Shown: positions 17,351-24,995 of the stretch, piece by piece | Layout: every line of letters begins with the position of its first letter | Position numbering within the stretch: position 1 is the stretch's first letter | Source: Gammaproteobacteria bacterium UBA2810 | GTDB taxonomy: Bacteria > Pseudomonadota > Gammaproteobacteria > Enterobacterales > Succinivibrionaceae | Assembly (NCBI GenBank): GCA_002351705.1 | Contig: DEHC01000047.1 | Coordinates: forward strand, 1 to 36,913 | Reading direction: 5' to 3' | Length of the DNA: 36,913 nucleotides | Made by a program: the position numbers and the translations under genes | Notes under the pieces: model-generated | Told to the model about the DNA's origin: nothing | The model's input: only the letters and a program-made list of their open reading frames with translations | The model's database searches: none

Positions 17351-17482
17351 CTGCCATTTCCCATACCTGCCATCCCGACCTGTCCCCTGCCCCAGGAACC
17401 CTGCCTCCCTGACGTCCTGCCGGTCATCCGCCGGAGGAGCCTTCACAGGAGCACGGAATCCCCGCGGTCAGGTCAGGCTGAT

Positions 17483-17508
17483 ATTATAAAACCGAAAAGC
17501 TCCGGAGC
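17483..17508 (-). promoter_or_regulatory. Candidate promoter of the first APE unit, with a palindrome
   Basis: A perfect TATAAT lies on the minus strand at 17488-17483, but the -35 at the right spacing (TATGCT) is weak, so an activator may be needed. The palindrome GCTCCGGAGC (17499-17508) falls in the spacer, and its TCCGGAGC core recurs 35 bp upstream at 17536-17543. Confidence 0.35.
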
Positions 17509-17600
17509 ATATCAGTCCGAGGTATTGAGTCAGAGTCCGGAGCCTGAATGCTGCGGGGCACACCGGGCCACGGTAGTGACTACCGGCGGACATCAGGAAA

Positions 17601-17704
17601 ATTTCTCCCACCTCACTGTGACCTCCGGAGATTAGATCCGTAAATATCTGATTCAGCGAAGCAATCTGCCATTTCAACTGTCAAATATTATCTGACAGTT
17701 GAAA
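17601..17704. repeat. 104-nt structured repeat, copy 1
   Basis: This is the first of three gap-free alignable copies. It opens with CTCCCACCTCAC, has the invariant ATCTGATTCA in the middle, a small GCA/TGC hairpin, then a perfect 13-bp stem ATTTCAACTGTCA / TGACAGTTGAAAT (17671-17683 with 17693-17705) and a 9-nt AT-rich loop. No start codon with a Shine-Dalgarno or long frame is conserved. It lies between the APE operon promoter and the ATPase genes. Confidence 0.8.
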
Positions 17705-17790
17705 TGCTGACACAGATTCCTGAAACTTCAAGCAAGCTGCTGTGTCCTGATGGATATATGGAATAAACAGCCCGGCGGCATAGTGCTGAA

Positions 17791-17894
17791 TTTTCTCCCA
17801 CCTCACAGGGACATTTGGTCATTAAATCTGCAATAATCTGATTCAGCAGAGCAAATTGCCATTTCAGTATGCAGATATTATTTGCAGACTGAAA
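17791..17894. repeat. 104-nt structured repeat, copy 2
   Basis: Aligns with copy 1 without gaps. The terminal stem is ATTTCAGTATGCA / TGCAGACTGAAAA (17861-17873 with 17883-17895), pairing at 11 of 13 positions. Several arm bases differ from copy 1, yet the partner bases change with them. The loop is again 9 nt. The 86-nt spacer from copy 1 is unrelated apart from a CGGCGG motif near its end. Confidence 0.8.
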
Positions 17895-17959
17895 ATTTCA
17901 CGGAGCATCCGGCAGCAACTGCAATCCGGCTTATACCGGACTTGAGAACAGCGGCAGGA

Positions 17960-18063
17960 TTTTATCCGACCTCACTGGGACCTCTGAGGGTTAAACCAGC
18001 AAGTATCTGATTCAACAAGGTAATTTACATTTCAGTTGTCAAATGTTATTTGACAGCTGAGTT
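17960..18063. repeat. 104-nt structured repeat, copy 3
   Basis: The terminal stem is ATTTCAGTTGTCA / TGACAGCTGAGTT (18029-18041 with 18051-18063), pairing at 12 of 13 positions if G-T is allowed, with a 9-nt loop. The small preceding hairpin is GTA/TAC here instead of GCA/TGC, another compensated change. The following 18064-18157 shows nothing I can name; from about 18158 the 3' flank of the ATPase duplication begins. Confidence 0.8.
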
Positions 18064-18157
18064 CTGAAAGGCTTCTGGACAGCAGCAAAATGAAAATCCA
18101 AACATGAGCTCCTATTTCTAAGGCAATTCACGAGCTTCTTTCCGGAGCCTCGCCGCA

Positions 18158-20027
18158 CAGATGGAAGATTATACGAACAGGGCGAAGTGGCTGATACCAC
18201 CGTATTTTGTTCAAAGCTAAGATACATCACAGCCCTTTCTGGCACGGTTAAAAGTCAGGCGGCGACCGTGAAATATCTAATGCCGAGCACTAAGGCCAGT
18301 TTAAACCTCTTCTGAGAGCACGATCTTCTGCTCCGGAACTGAGAAAACCATGGCGAAGCGGCGGGTTTCCCTGACCGGTACGTAATTGCCGTAATCGTGC
18401 TTAAGGATCTGCGCCTTAGCCTCCTCAAGCTTTTTCTCAGGAGCCTCGCCGTCGCGGGCGCACTTCATTTCGATAATCAGCCTTCTGCCCGGCATCTCAA
18501 AGGTAAGGTCAGCCCTGCCGCCGTTCTCTGCCGCCTCACTCCTGACATCATATCCGACTCCCAGGCAGTAAAGGAGCGGCGCGTCGCACGCGGCGTACTC
18601 ATTCTCGGCCTTGTGCAGGCTGTTCAGGACCTTGTAAGTGCGATTGAAGAGGAGCGCTATGTCCTTGTCAGACACATCAGGCCTGTTAAGCACATACGCC
18701 GACTGGTTGAGGGCCTGTACACTCTGCTGATCGCACTTTTTGAAAGTGTCTGACATGAGAATATAGGCCCATGCATGCCTTAGCTCGAGGTTCGGAAGTC
18801 CCAGATAAAAATAGAACGGATCTGCTTTCTTGATGGTGTAGTAACCGCACTGTGCCAGGATGACGGCTTTGCCTGTCTCGCTCATGGGCCCAGTATTCAT
18901 GAAGAATTCATTGCGGGGGACCTGCGGCTGCTCATCATCCCGGGTTACGCCACCGGCCGCTTTTATGAAATTCTGCAGCAGAGTGCTGACACCGCTGTCA
19001 ATGAACCAGTAGTCGCTTAACTGATACAGGTTGTCAGAAGAGAGGAAATTCAGCACAGACCAGGGCTGGTATACATGAACTGAGGCTTTCTCATCAAAGC
19101 AGTACCCGTCGTAATGTCTCCTGAGCCCGTCCATGACCTGATCGATCTGCGCTTCGGTTACCTCATCCTGACTTATGCCGAAAATAGATGAGGCTGCCGC
19201 TTTCAGATGAGGAGCGAAATAACGCCTTATCTCATCTTCGGTATATCCGAGCAGGCTGCCGTAGAGAGGGTTAAGACTAAGATCCTTAATGCTTGAGCCG
19301 GCGCTGAACAGAGTTACCTTATTGAAACGGGATACCCCTGTAACAAAAATGAAACGGAACCTGCTGCTGTTCTCCTTGACAGACAGGTAAAAATCACGGA
19401 TTGCATCCCTGATATCGTTTAAAACATTCTGATTTCCGAGATTAGCGTTCAGCGGGCTGTCATACTCATCCACCAGCAGGACCATTGAATTAACCTCTGC
19501 CATAAGACAGATCTTATTCATAAGGATTTTAATGGTTCTGTATTTGTCAGGGGTCTCCTGCCAGCCCAGCACGCCTGCTTTTTTGGCAGCATCGAGGAAT
19601 TTTTCAACCGCATCCTTCTGGAAGCTTCCGGCACTGCGGCACTCAAGCCCTGAGAAGTCAAAATGCAGGACCGGATAGGTTTTATCCGTCCACCGCTTCT
19701 CAATGGCAAGGCCTTTAAACATTTCAGTACCGCGCGAGAACAGGTTTTCCAGAGTTGACACCAGAAGGCTCTTTCCGAACCGGCGCGGACGGGAGATGAA
19801 GCACTGGTCATTGTTTTCAATCATCCGGTATATGGCATCAGTTTTGTCGACGTAGACCATACCTCCGGCTATGATTGCGTCAAATCCCTGTTTGCCGATT
19901 GGTAATTTTTTCATGATGTCCCCCGATTTTTACCGGTTCCCGAATAACAGTCTACCATCTATTTTTAAACCGCTGAAGGCAGATATTTGGATCACTGAAA
20001 ACACAGAAAAAAAAAAATGACTGACCC
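18158..20027 (-). repeat. Tandem duplication unit, downstream copy
   Basis: The ATPase gene at 18301-19914 together with about 140 bp of 3' flank and 113 bp of 5' leader matches 20309-22175 in the same orientation. Shared flank markers are GGCTGATACCACCGTATTTT before, and CAGTCTACCATCTATTT after, the gene. The leader of this copy has a run of 11 A (20007-20017) where the other has AAAATGTG. Confidence 0.85.
18301..19914 (-). CDS. AAA-ATPase-like / PD-(D/E)XK nuclease-superfamily protein, copy 1
   Basis: A 537-residue protein of the PF09820 (AAA-ATPase_like) plus PF08011 (PDDEXK_9) architecture, often called DUF1703-type. The Walker A-like loop is SRPRRFGKS (41-49) and Walker B is VLLVDEYD (145-152). 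The C-terminal nuclease-like fold shows GGRADL with Asp469 and LIIEMK with Glu482 and Lys484, so the D-ExK set is intact. The start MKKLPIGKQGFDAIIA is typical of the family. By hand count 431 of 537 residues match copy 2, without gaps. The biological role of this expanded gut-bacterial family is not established; a defence or mobile-element link is only conjecture. Confidence 0.88.
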   Translation of the reverse strand: MKKLPIGKQGFDAIIAGGMVYVDKTDAIYRMIENNDQCFISRPRRFGKSLLVSTLENLFSRGTEMFKGLAIEKRWTDKTYPVLHFDFSGLECRSAGSFQKDAVEKFLDAAKKAGVLGWQETPDKYRTIKILMNKICLMAEVNSMVLLVDEYDSPLNANLGNQNVLNDIRDAIRDFYLSVKENSSRFRFIFVTGVSRFNKVTLFSAGSSIKDLSLNPLYGSLLGYTEDEIRRYFAPHLKAAASSIFGISQDEVTEAQIDQVMDGLRRHYDGYCFDEKASVHVYQPWSVLNFLSSDNLYQLSDYWFIDSGVSTLLQNFIKAAGGVTRDDEQPQVPRNEFFMNTGPMSETGKAVILAQCGYYTIKKADPFYFYLGLPNLELRHAWAYILMSDTFKKCDQQSVQALNQSAYVLNRPDVSDKDIALLFNRTYKVLNSLHKAENEYAACDAPLLYCLGVGYDVRSEAAENGGRADLTFEMPGRRLIIEMKCARDGEAPEKKLEEAKAQILKHDYGNYVPVRETRRFAMVFSVPEQKIVLSEEV

Positions 20028-20272
20028 TTTTCTATTGCGAAGCAGCGCAGCTCTTTGCCGCAGCCGCCAGCTGCAATGGCCTTCATGACCTCCCTCACCA
20101 CATGGCAGTCATCAAAGCACGGTAGTACGCAAAGAACGGCATCAGCCTTTTCTCCTCTATGACGCTGACGCCGGACTGCCTCATCGTTTTCCACAGCGCT
20201 TACTGAAGCTTCATTCCATGTATTCTCCATCCCTGTGCCTGCACCAAAGAATTCTTCCCGAATCATGCGCAC
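19952..20272 (-). CDS. Small ORF of unknown identity between the ATPase copies
   Basis: A 106-codon frame whose central part (EKADAVLCVLPCFDDCHVV, then REVMKAIAAGGCGKELRCF) has a plausible protein-like composition, but I do not recognise it. Its last quarter runs into the duplicated leader of ATPase copy 1, including the poly-A run that encodes FFFF, so that end is not genuine coding sequence. It may be a truncated remnant of whatever was present before the duplication. No clear ribosome site precedes the first ATG. Confidence 0.2.
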   Translation of the reverse strand: MRMIREEFFGAGTGMENTWNEASVSAVENDEAVRRQRHRGEKADAVLCVLPCFDDCHVVREVMKAIAAGGCGKELRCFAIEKGQSFFFFCVFSDPNICLQRFKNRW

Positions 20273-20308
20273 TGTAGGCCATGTGCCTCTGTGCCGCGCC
20301 TGCCTGCA

Positions 20309-22175
20309 TACGATTGAAGGTTACACAAGCATGGCGAAGAGGCTGATACCACCGTATTTTATTCAAAGCCCGGATACATCACTGCCATTTCTGTCACGGC
20401 TCAAAGTCAGGCGGCGGCCGTGAAATATCTAATGCCGGTTCCCGAAGGCCGGTTTCAAACCTCTTCAGAGAGCACGATCTTCTGTTCCTGAACGGAGAAA
20501 ACCATGGCGAAGCGGCGGGTTTTCTTGACCGGAATGTAATTGCCGTAATCGTGCTTCAGGATCTGCGCTTTGGCCTCCTCAAGCTTCTTCTCAGGAGACT
20601 CTCCGTCGCGGGCGCACTTCATTTCGATAATCAGCCTTCTGCCCGGCATCTCAAAGGTAAGGTCAGCCCTGCCGCCGTTCTCTGCCGCCTCGCTCCTGAC
20701 ATCGTAGCCTACTCCCAGACAGTAAAGGAGCGGTGTGTCGCATGCGGCGTACTCGCTCCCGGCCTTGTGGAGGCTGTTAAGGACCTTGTAAGTGCGGTTG
20801 AAGAGAAGCGCTATGTCCTTGTCAGACACATCAGGCTTGTTCAGCACATACGCCGACTGGTTGAGGGCCTGTACACCCTGCTTATCGCACTTTTTGAAAG
20901 TGTCTGACAGGAGAATGTGGGCCCATGCATGCCTGAGCTCGAGGTTCGGAAGTCCCAGATAAAAATAGAACGGATCTGCTTTCTTGATGGTGTAGTAACC
21001 GCACTGTGTCAGGATGACGGCTTTGCCTGTCTCGCTCAGCGGTTCAATATTCATGACGAATTCATTGCGTGGAACCCGTTGATTCTCATAATCGCGGGTT
21101 ACACCCCCGGCCGCTGTCATGAAATTCTGCAGCAGAGTGCTGACTCCGCTGTCTCTGAACCAGTAATCAGAGAATTTATGTCTTCCGTTTGGAGCGAGGA
21201 AATGGAGAACAGACCAGGGCTGGTACACATGGGTTGACGCTTCCTCGTCAAAGCAGTAACCGTCGTAATGCACCCTGAGCTCATCCATAACCTGGCTTAT
21301 CTGCACGTCGGTAACCGCATCAGTACTTATACCGAAAATTGAGGAGACTGCTGCTTTCAGATGGTTGGAAAAATAATGCCTTATCTCATCCTCAGTATAT
21401 CCGAGCATAGCGCCGTAAAGAGGGTTTAGGCTCAGGTCCTCAATGCTTGAGCCTGCGCTGAACAGTGCAACCTTGTGGAAACGGGATACCCCTGTAACAA
21501 AAATAAAACGGAACCTGTCACTGTTTTCCTTGACTGACGAATAGAAATCACGGATTGCCTTCCGGATCCCGTTGAAAACTTCCGGGTTGTCGAGATTCGC
21601 GTTCAGCGGGCAGTCATATTCATCGATCAGCAGAACCGTTGAGCCAATGTCCATGTTCATGGTGATCTCGTCCATCAGATCAGCAATGCCCGTAAAATTT
21701 TCCGGACTGTATGTATTGTCAAGTGCTCCGCATTTCATTGCCACACGCAAAAATTTCCTGACAGCGGCTTTCTGGAAATTTTCCAGGGAATCACACTGAA
21801 TGCCGGAGAAATCGAAACGCAGTACCCTGTAAGTCCTTTCTGTCCACAGTTTTTCTATGGCAAGGCCTTTGAACATTTCAGTGCCGCGCGAGAACAGGCT
21901 TTCAAGAGTTGACACGAGGAGGCTCTTGCCGAACCGGCGCGGGCGGGAGATGAAGCACTGGTCATTGTTTTCAATCATCCTGCAGATAATATCAGTCTTG
22001 TCGACATAGACCATATCTCCGGCAATTATTGCGTCAAATCCCTGTTTGCCGATTGGTAATTTTTTCATAATGTCCCCCGCTTTTTACCGGTTCCGGATAA
22101 CAGTCTACCATCTATTTCTAGACCACTGAAGGCAGATGTTTGAATCACCGAAAACACAGAAAATGTGATTGACCC
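20309..22175 (-). repeat. Tandem duplication unit, upstream copy
   Basis: Second copy of the ATPase unit, starting about 2.15 kb from the first. The flanks stay similar outside the coding region, so the duplication included its own regulatory sequence. Roughly 280 bp of unique sequence (20028-20308) separates the two units. Confidence 0.85.
20455..22068 (-). CDS. AAA-ATPase-like / PD-(D/E)XK nuclease-superfamily protein, copy 2
   Basis: A 537-residue paralogue of the 18301-19914 product with the same motifs: SRPRRFGKS, VLLIDEYD, GGRADL and LIIEMK. Differences are not even. In residues 91-150, between the two ATPase motifs, 35 of 60 positions differ, and 8 of 10 differ in 291-300, while residues 401-537 differ at only about nine. 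GGGGGACATT precedes the ATG. It is transcribed toward copy 1 and away from rlhA. Both copies look intact, so neither is an obvious pseudogene. Confidence 0.88.
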   Translation of the reverse strand: MKKLPIGKQGFDAIIAGDMVYVDKTDIICRMIENNDQCFISRPRRFGKSLLVSTLESLFSRGTEMFKGLAIEKLWTERTYRVLRFDFSGIQCDSLENFQKAAVRKFLRVAMKCGALDNTYSPENFTGIADLMDEITMNMDIGSTVLLIDEYDCPLNANLDNPEVFNGIRKAIRDFYSSVKENSDRFRFIFVTGVSRFHKVALFSAGSSIEDLSLNPLYGAMLGYTEDEIRHYFSNHLKAAVSSIFGISTDAVTDVQISQVMDELRVHYDGYCFDEEASTHVYQPWSVLHFLAPNGRHKFSDYWFRDSGVSTLLQNFMTAAGGVTRDYENQRVPRNEFVMNIEPLSETGKAVILTQCGYYTIKKADPFYFYLGLPNLELRHAWAHILLSDTFKKCDKQGVQALNQSAYVLNKPDVSDKDIALLFNRTYKVLNSLHKAGSEYAACDTPLLYCLGVGYDVRSEAAENGGRADLTFEMPGRRLIIEMKCARDGESPEKKLEEAKAQILKHDYGNYIPVKKTRRFAMVFSVQEQKIVLSEEV

Positions 22176-22203
22176 AATATTATTTCAGCTGACTGGAATT
22201 TTT

Positions 22204-22328
22204 GAAATGTGAAATAATGTTATTAAAATGTTGCAGTAATGTCTGACAAGTTTTTTGAAATGTTCAGTAATGTTATGATGATGTCTGCTGAAATTCTGTG
22301 ATGTTCAGTTATGTTATTAAAATGTCTG
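22204..22328. repeat. Three degenerate AT-rich 31-nt repeats upstream of rlhA
   Basis: Three related units at 22204-22233, 22257-22287 and 22298-22328 share the pattern GAAATGT-4-TAATGTTAT-TAAAATGTCTG, with the TCAG insert in the last two. Spacings are 53 and 41 nt. They occupy the gene-free interval 22069-22445 between ATPase copy 2 and rlhA; the rest of that interval is the ATPase leader and the rlhA promoter. Confidence 0.5.
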
Positions 22329-22389
22329 ACACAGAAGATATTCCGGAGGCCGGAAGGAGCCGGAAGTCCTCGGTTTCCTGCCATCATCC

Positions 22390-22418
22390 TTTAAGATCCG
22401 CCTTCCCCGTTCTATAAT
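22390..22418 (+). promoter_or_regulatory. Candidate promoter of rlhA
   Basis: A perfect TATAAT at 22413-22418 has a weak -35 (TTTAAG, 22390-22395) at 17-nt spacing. The likely start is near 22425, giving a short leader with GAGAGGA before the ATG at 22446. Confidence 0.4.
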
Positions 22419-22445
22419 GGCAGGCCACAATCAGAGAGGACAGAC

Positions 22446-24299
22446 ATGTCAGACTGCAGCACAGCGGAGCTCCTTGCGCCCGCGAGGGATCTTGAGACCG
22501 GACTTGACGCCATCTCGGCGGGAGCCGACGCCGTCTACATCGGCGGCCCCTCCTTCGGCGCGAGGAGCAGCGCCGGAAACTCCCTTGAAGACATTGAGAA
22601 GCTCGCGAAAAGGGCGCATGTCTTCGGGGCGAAGATTCATGTTGCGCTCAACACCATCCTCACGGATGACGAGCTCCGTGAGGCCGAGAGGCTCGCGAAT
22701 GACCTATACGAGGCCGGCGCAGACGCCCTTATCATCCAGGACATGGGGCTCCTTGAGTGCTCCCTCCCTCCGATTGAGCTCCACGCGAGCACCCAGCAGA
22801 ACAACTCAACCCCGGAGAAGGTGAAATTCCTGCAGGATCTGGGCTTCGCGCAGGCGGTCCTCGCCCGCGAGCTCTCCCTTGCGGAGATCCGCAAAATCCA
22901 TGCGGCAGCCCCGGATATAAGGCTCGAGGCCTTCGTCCACGGCGCTCTCTGCGTCGGCGTGAGCGGCAGGTGCTACCTCTCCGCGGCGCTTACGGGAAGG
23001 AGCGCGAACCGCGGCGAGTGCGCGCAGCTCTGCCGGGTGAGGCAGAGCCTCTACACCGAGGACGGCACGCCGCTTGCCGAGAACCGCTACCTTCTCTCGA
23101 TGCGCGACCTCAACCAGACAAAGAACCTCGGGGAGATGCTCGACGCCGGCATCAGGTCCTTCAAGATCGAGGGCCGCCTCAAGGACCGGAACTACGTGAA
23201 GAACATCACCGCCTGGTACCGTGAGCACCTTGACGCCGCCCTCGGGGGCCGTGACATCAGGCGCGAGTCCTCGGGGAAGACCGTCCTCTCCTTCAGGCCG
23301 GATCCGGAGAAGAGCTTCAACCGCGGCTTCACCGAGTACAACACCCACGGGAAGAAGGAGATCTACGCGAACTTCGACGCCCCGGGCTTCGTGGGGGAGC
23401 GCATCGGGACCCTCGCCGGGGAGTCGGGGAACCGTCTCCGCTTCCACCTCAGGAAGGGCGTCACCCTCTCGAACGGCGACTGCCTCAACTACTATGACAG
23501 GAAAGGCGAGCTCACCGGGTTCCGCGCGAGCACCGCGAACGGCTCCGAGGCCGAGGTGTTCCAGGACATCCCGAGGATTGCGCCGGGCACGGTGTTCTAC
23601 AGGAACCGCGACACCGCCTTCGAGAAGCAGATCAGCGCCCCCGACGCGGCGGTGCGGAAGATTGACCTGATACTCACCTATGAGGAGTTCCGCGATCACG
23701 CGGTCCTCACCGCTGAGGACGAGGACGGGAACAGGGCCACGGCCGTGTACCGCCCGGAGAAGCCCGAGAAGTCCGGGAACAGAAAGGCCCTCGAGGACAA
23801 CCTCCGGGCGAAGCTCTCGCGGCTCGGGCAGTCCGACTACCGCCTGACCTCCCTTAACCTCCGCCTCTCCGAGCACCTCTTCATCCCGGCAGGCGCGATG
23901 AACGCCCTCCGCCGGGAGGTTACTGAGAAGCTCACCGCAGCAAGGATGCGCCGCACGGAGTGGACCCGGAAAGAGGCTCCGGGCGCCACTGTCCCCGGGG
24001 ACGAGATGAACGCCGGCTACCGCCTCAACATCGCGAACAGGAAGGCAGAGGAGTTCTACCATGAGCACGGCGCGGAGAGCACCGCGCCCGCCTTCGAGCT
24101 TAAAAAGCCCGCCCCCGAGGAGTCGGTGGTCCTCGTCTCGAAGCACTGCCTCAAGTACTGCTTCAGGCTCTGCCCGAAGTACTTCCCTGAAACCGGGAAC
24201 CACGAGGATCTGGTTCTGGTCATCAGCGGGAAGAAGTTCAGCGTGCAGACCGACTGCGGGAAATGCCTCATGAAGCTCGTCGGGCCGCTGCCGCAGTAA
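22446..24299 (+). CDS. rlhA: 23S rRNA 5-hydroxycytidine C2501 synthase (U32 family)
   Basis: A 617-residue U32 peptidase-family protein that closely follows E. coli RlhA (YdcP) along its length: ELLAPARDLETG, GADAVYIGGPSFGAR, ALNTILTDDEL, PPIELHASTQ, VHGALCVGVSGRCY, TGRSANRGECAQLCR, SFKIEGRLKDRNYVKNITA, and late KHCLKYCFRLCPK with CGKC. The full length distinguishes it from the shorter TrhP (YegQ). The cysteines in GRCYL, GECAQLC and the C-terminal cluster probably bind an iron-sulfur centre. RlhA hydroxylates C2501 of 23S rRNA using a prephenate-dependent pathway; that role is known from E. coli and transferred here. Codon use is strongly GC-rich. The 84-codon antitoxin-like gene follows 46 bp later. 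Confidence 0.92.
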   Translation: MSDCSTAELLAPARDLETGLDAISAGADAVYIGGPSFGARSSAGNSLEDIEKLAKRAHVFGAKIHVALNTILTDDELREAERLANDLYEAGADALIIQDMGLLECSLPPIELHASTQQNNSTPEKVKFLQDLGFAQAVLARELSLAEIRKIHAAAPDIRLEAFVHGALCVGVSGRCYLSAALTGRSANRGECAQLCRVRQSLYTEDGTPLAENRYLLSMRDLNQTKNLGEMLDAGIRSFKIEGRLKDRNYVKNITAWYREHLDAALGGRDIRRESSGKTVLSFRPDPEKSFNRGFTEYNTHGKKEIYANFDAPGFVGERIGTLAGESGNRLRFHLRKGVTLSNGDCLNYYDRKGELTGFRASTANGSEAEVFQDIPRIAPGTVFYRNRDTAFEKQISAPDAAVRKIDLILTYEEFRDHAVLTAEDEDGNRATAVYRPEKPEKSGNRKALEDNLRAKLSRLGQSDYRLTSLNLRLSEHLFIPAGAMNALRREVTEKLTAARMRRTEWTRKEAPGATVPGDEMNAGYRLNIANRKAEEFYHEHGAESTAPAFELKKPAPEESVVLVSKHCLKYCFRLCPKYFPETGNHEDLVLVISGKKFSVQTDCGKCLMKLVGPLPQ

Positions 24300-24345
24300 A
24301 TGCAGCAGGCCCCGCGGGCAGCTGGGATAAAACAGGAGGTTCTGA

Positions 24346-24600
24346 ATGAAGCCAGGAACCGTGAACGCCATGACCGGCCGGGCGGCAGAAAAGGAGTCAG
24401 GCACCCTCTCTGAGCCGTACTGCGCCGTGAGCGGTTCCGCCTGCGCCAGAGCCGCGGAAAGGCTCCCGGAGAGCGCTGAAACTGAGCGCTTCTCCGCGAG
24501 TACTCTCTCCGCCATAGGCGAGGCACGGAGGATTTCCCGGGATCCTGGAGTGAGGGGATACGGCTCGATGGAGGAGCTGAGGTCCGCCCTCCTCGGCTGA
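24346..24600 (+). CDS. Orphan RelB/DinJ-like antitoxin, diverged N-terminus
   Basis: An 84-residue product with an excellent ribosome site (AGGAGG seven bases before ATG). The C-terminal EARRISRDPGVRGYGSMEEL is the hallmark tail of RelB/DinJ antitoxins that wraps the toxin. The N-terminal part (TVNAMTGRAAEKESGTLSE) follows the usual ribbon-helix-helix layout only loosely and lacks its hydrophobic pattern, so DNA binding may be lost. No RelE/YafQ-type toxin gene follows; the next 395 bp have no gene. It may be transcribed with rlhA. Either a decaying antitoxin or a diverged stand-alone regulator. Confidence 0.55.
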   Translation: MKPGTVNAMTGRAAEKESGTLSEPYCAVSGSACARAAERLPESAETERFSASTLSAIGEARRISRDPGVRGYGSMEELRSALLG

Positions 24601-24609
24601 CACGGGCAC

Positions 24610-24639
24610 GGCAGGCCTTCATGCTCCCAGAGGCCTGCC
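24610..24639 (+). terminator. GC-rich hairpin after the antitoxin-like gene
   Basis: A perfect 9-bp stem GGCAGGCCT / AGGCCTGCC with a 12-nt loop begins 9 bp past the stop. There is no U-run, so it may act as an attenuator or transcript end protector rather than a strict terminator. The rest of 24601-24995 has no supportable gene; its only other feature is an 18-bp perfect palindrome at 24935-24952. Confidence 0.4.
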
Positions 24640-24995
24640 CCGTCATCGTATTCCGCAGCACCAATACAGCCCCTGCACTCCGGCATTTTTCACACTCTCC
24701 CGTGTTATGGCTCTCTGCCGAAGCCAGCGCCCCATTAAAGCAGAGCCGCTCCCGGCAGAGTACGGATTGTCTGAAACGCCAAGAGCCTCTGCCGCACTTC
24801 TTCATTTGCCGTATGATACCCATGCACTGCCATGCATGCAGTTTTATGCTGCTCATATTCACCGCCCGGCAGCAGCGCTCAGGAGAAAAGGGAGCCTCCG
24901 TGCTCTGAGAGGAGTGACGGGCTTCAGGGCTCCCTGAGCCGCGCGCGGCTCACGCACGAGCTTCCCCTGAGAAGGACTTTTCATCAGAATGGAGC

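Noticed and set aside
16367..17635. A 422-codon plus-strand frame across the third acyltransferase
   Set aside because: Antisense shadow; composition is His/Arg/Val-rich with no recognisable domain.
17601..18063. Interpretation of the triple repeat as a CRISPR array or as tandem small RNAs with terminators
   Set aside because: Units are 104 nt, diverged from each other and separated by unequal spacers, unlike CRISPR; hairpins have no U-run on either strand, so they are not intrinsic terminators.
18301..22068. Interpretation of the two ATPases as transposases of a mobile element
   Set aside because: The motifs are Walker-type ATPase and PD-(D/E)XK, there are no terminal inverted repeats or target duplications, and the flanks are ordinary duplicated sequence.
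22806..24686. A 626-codon minus-strand open frame opposite rlhA
   Set aside because: It is the reverse reading of a GC-rich gene and shows Val/Leu/Arg/Pro-rich text without motifs; rlhA on the plus strand is unmistakable.
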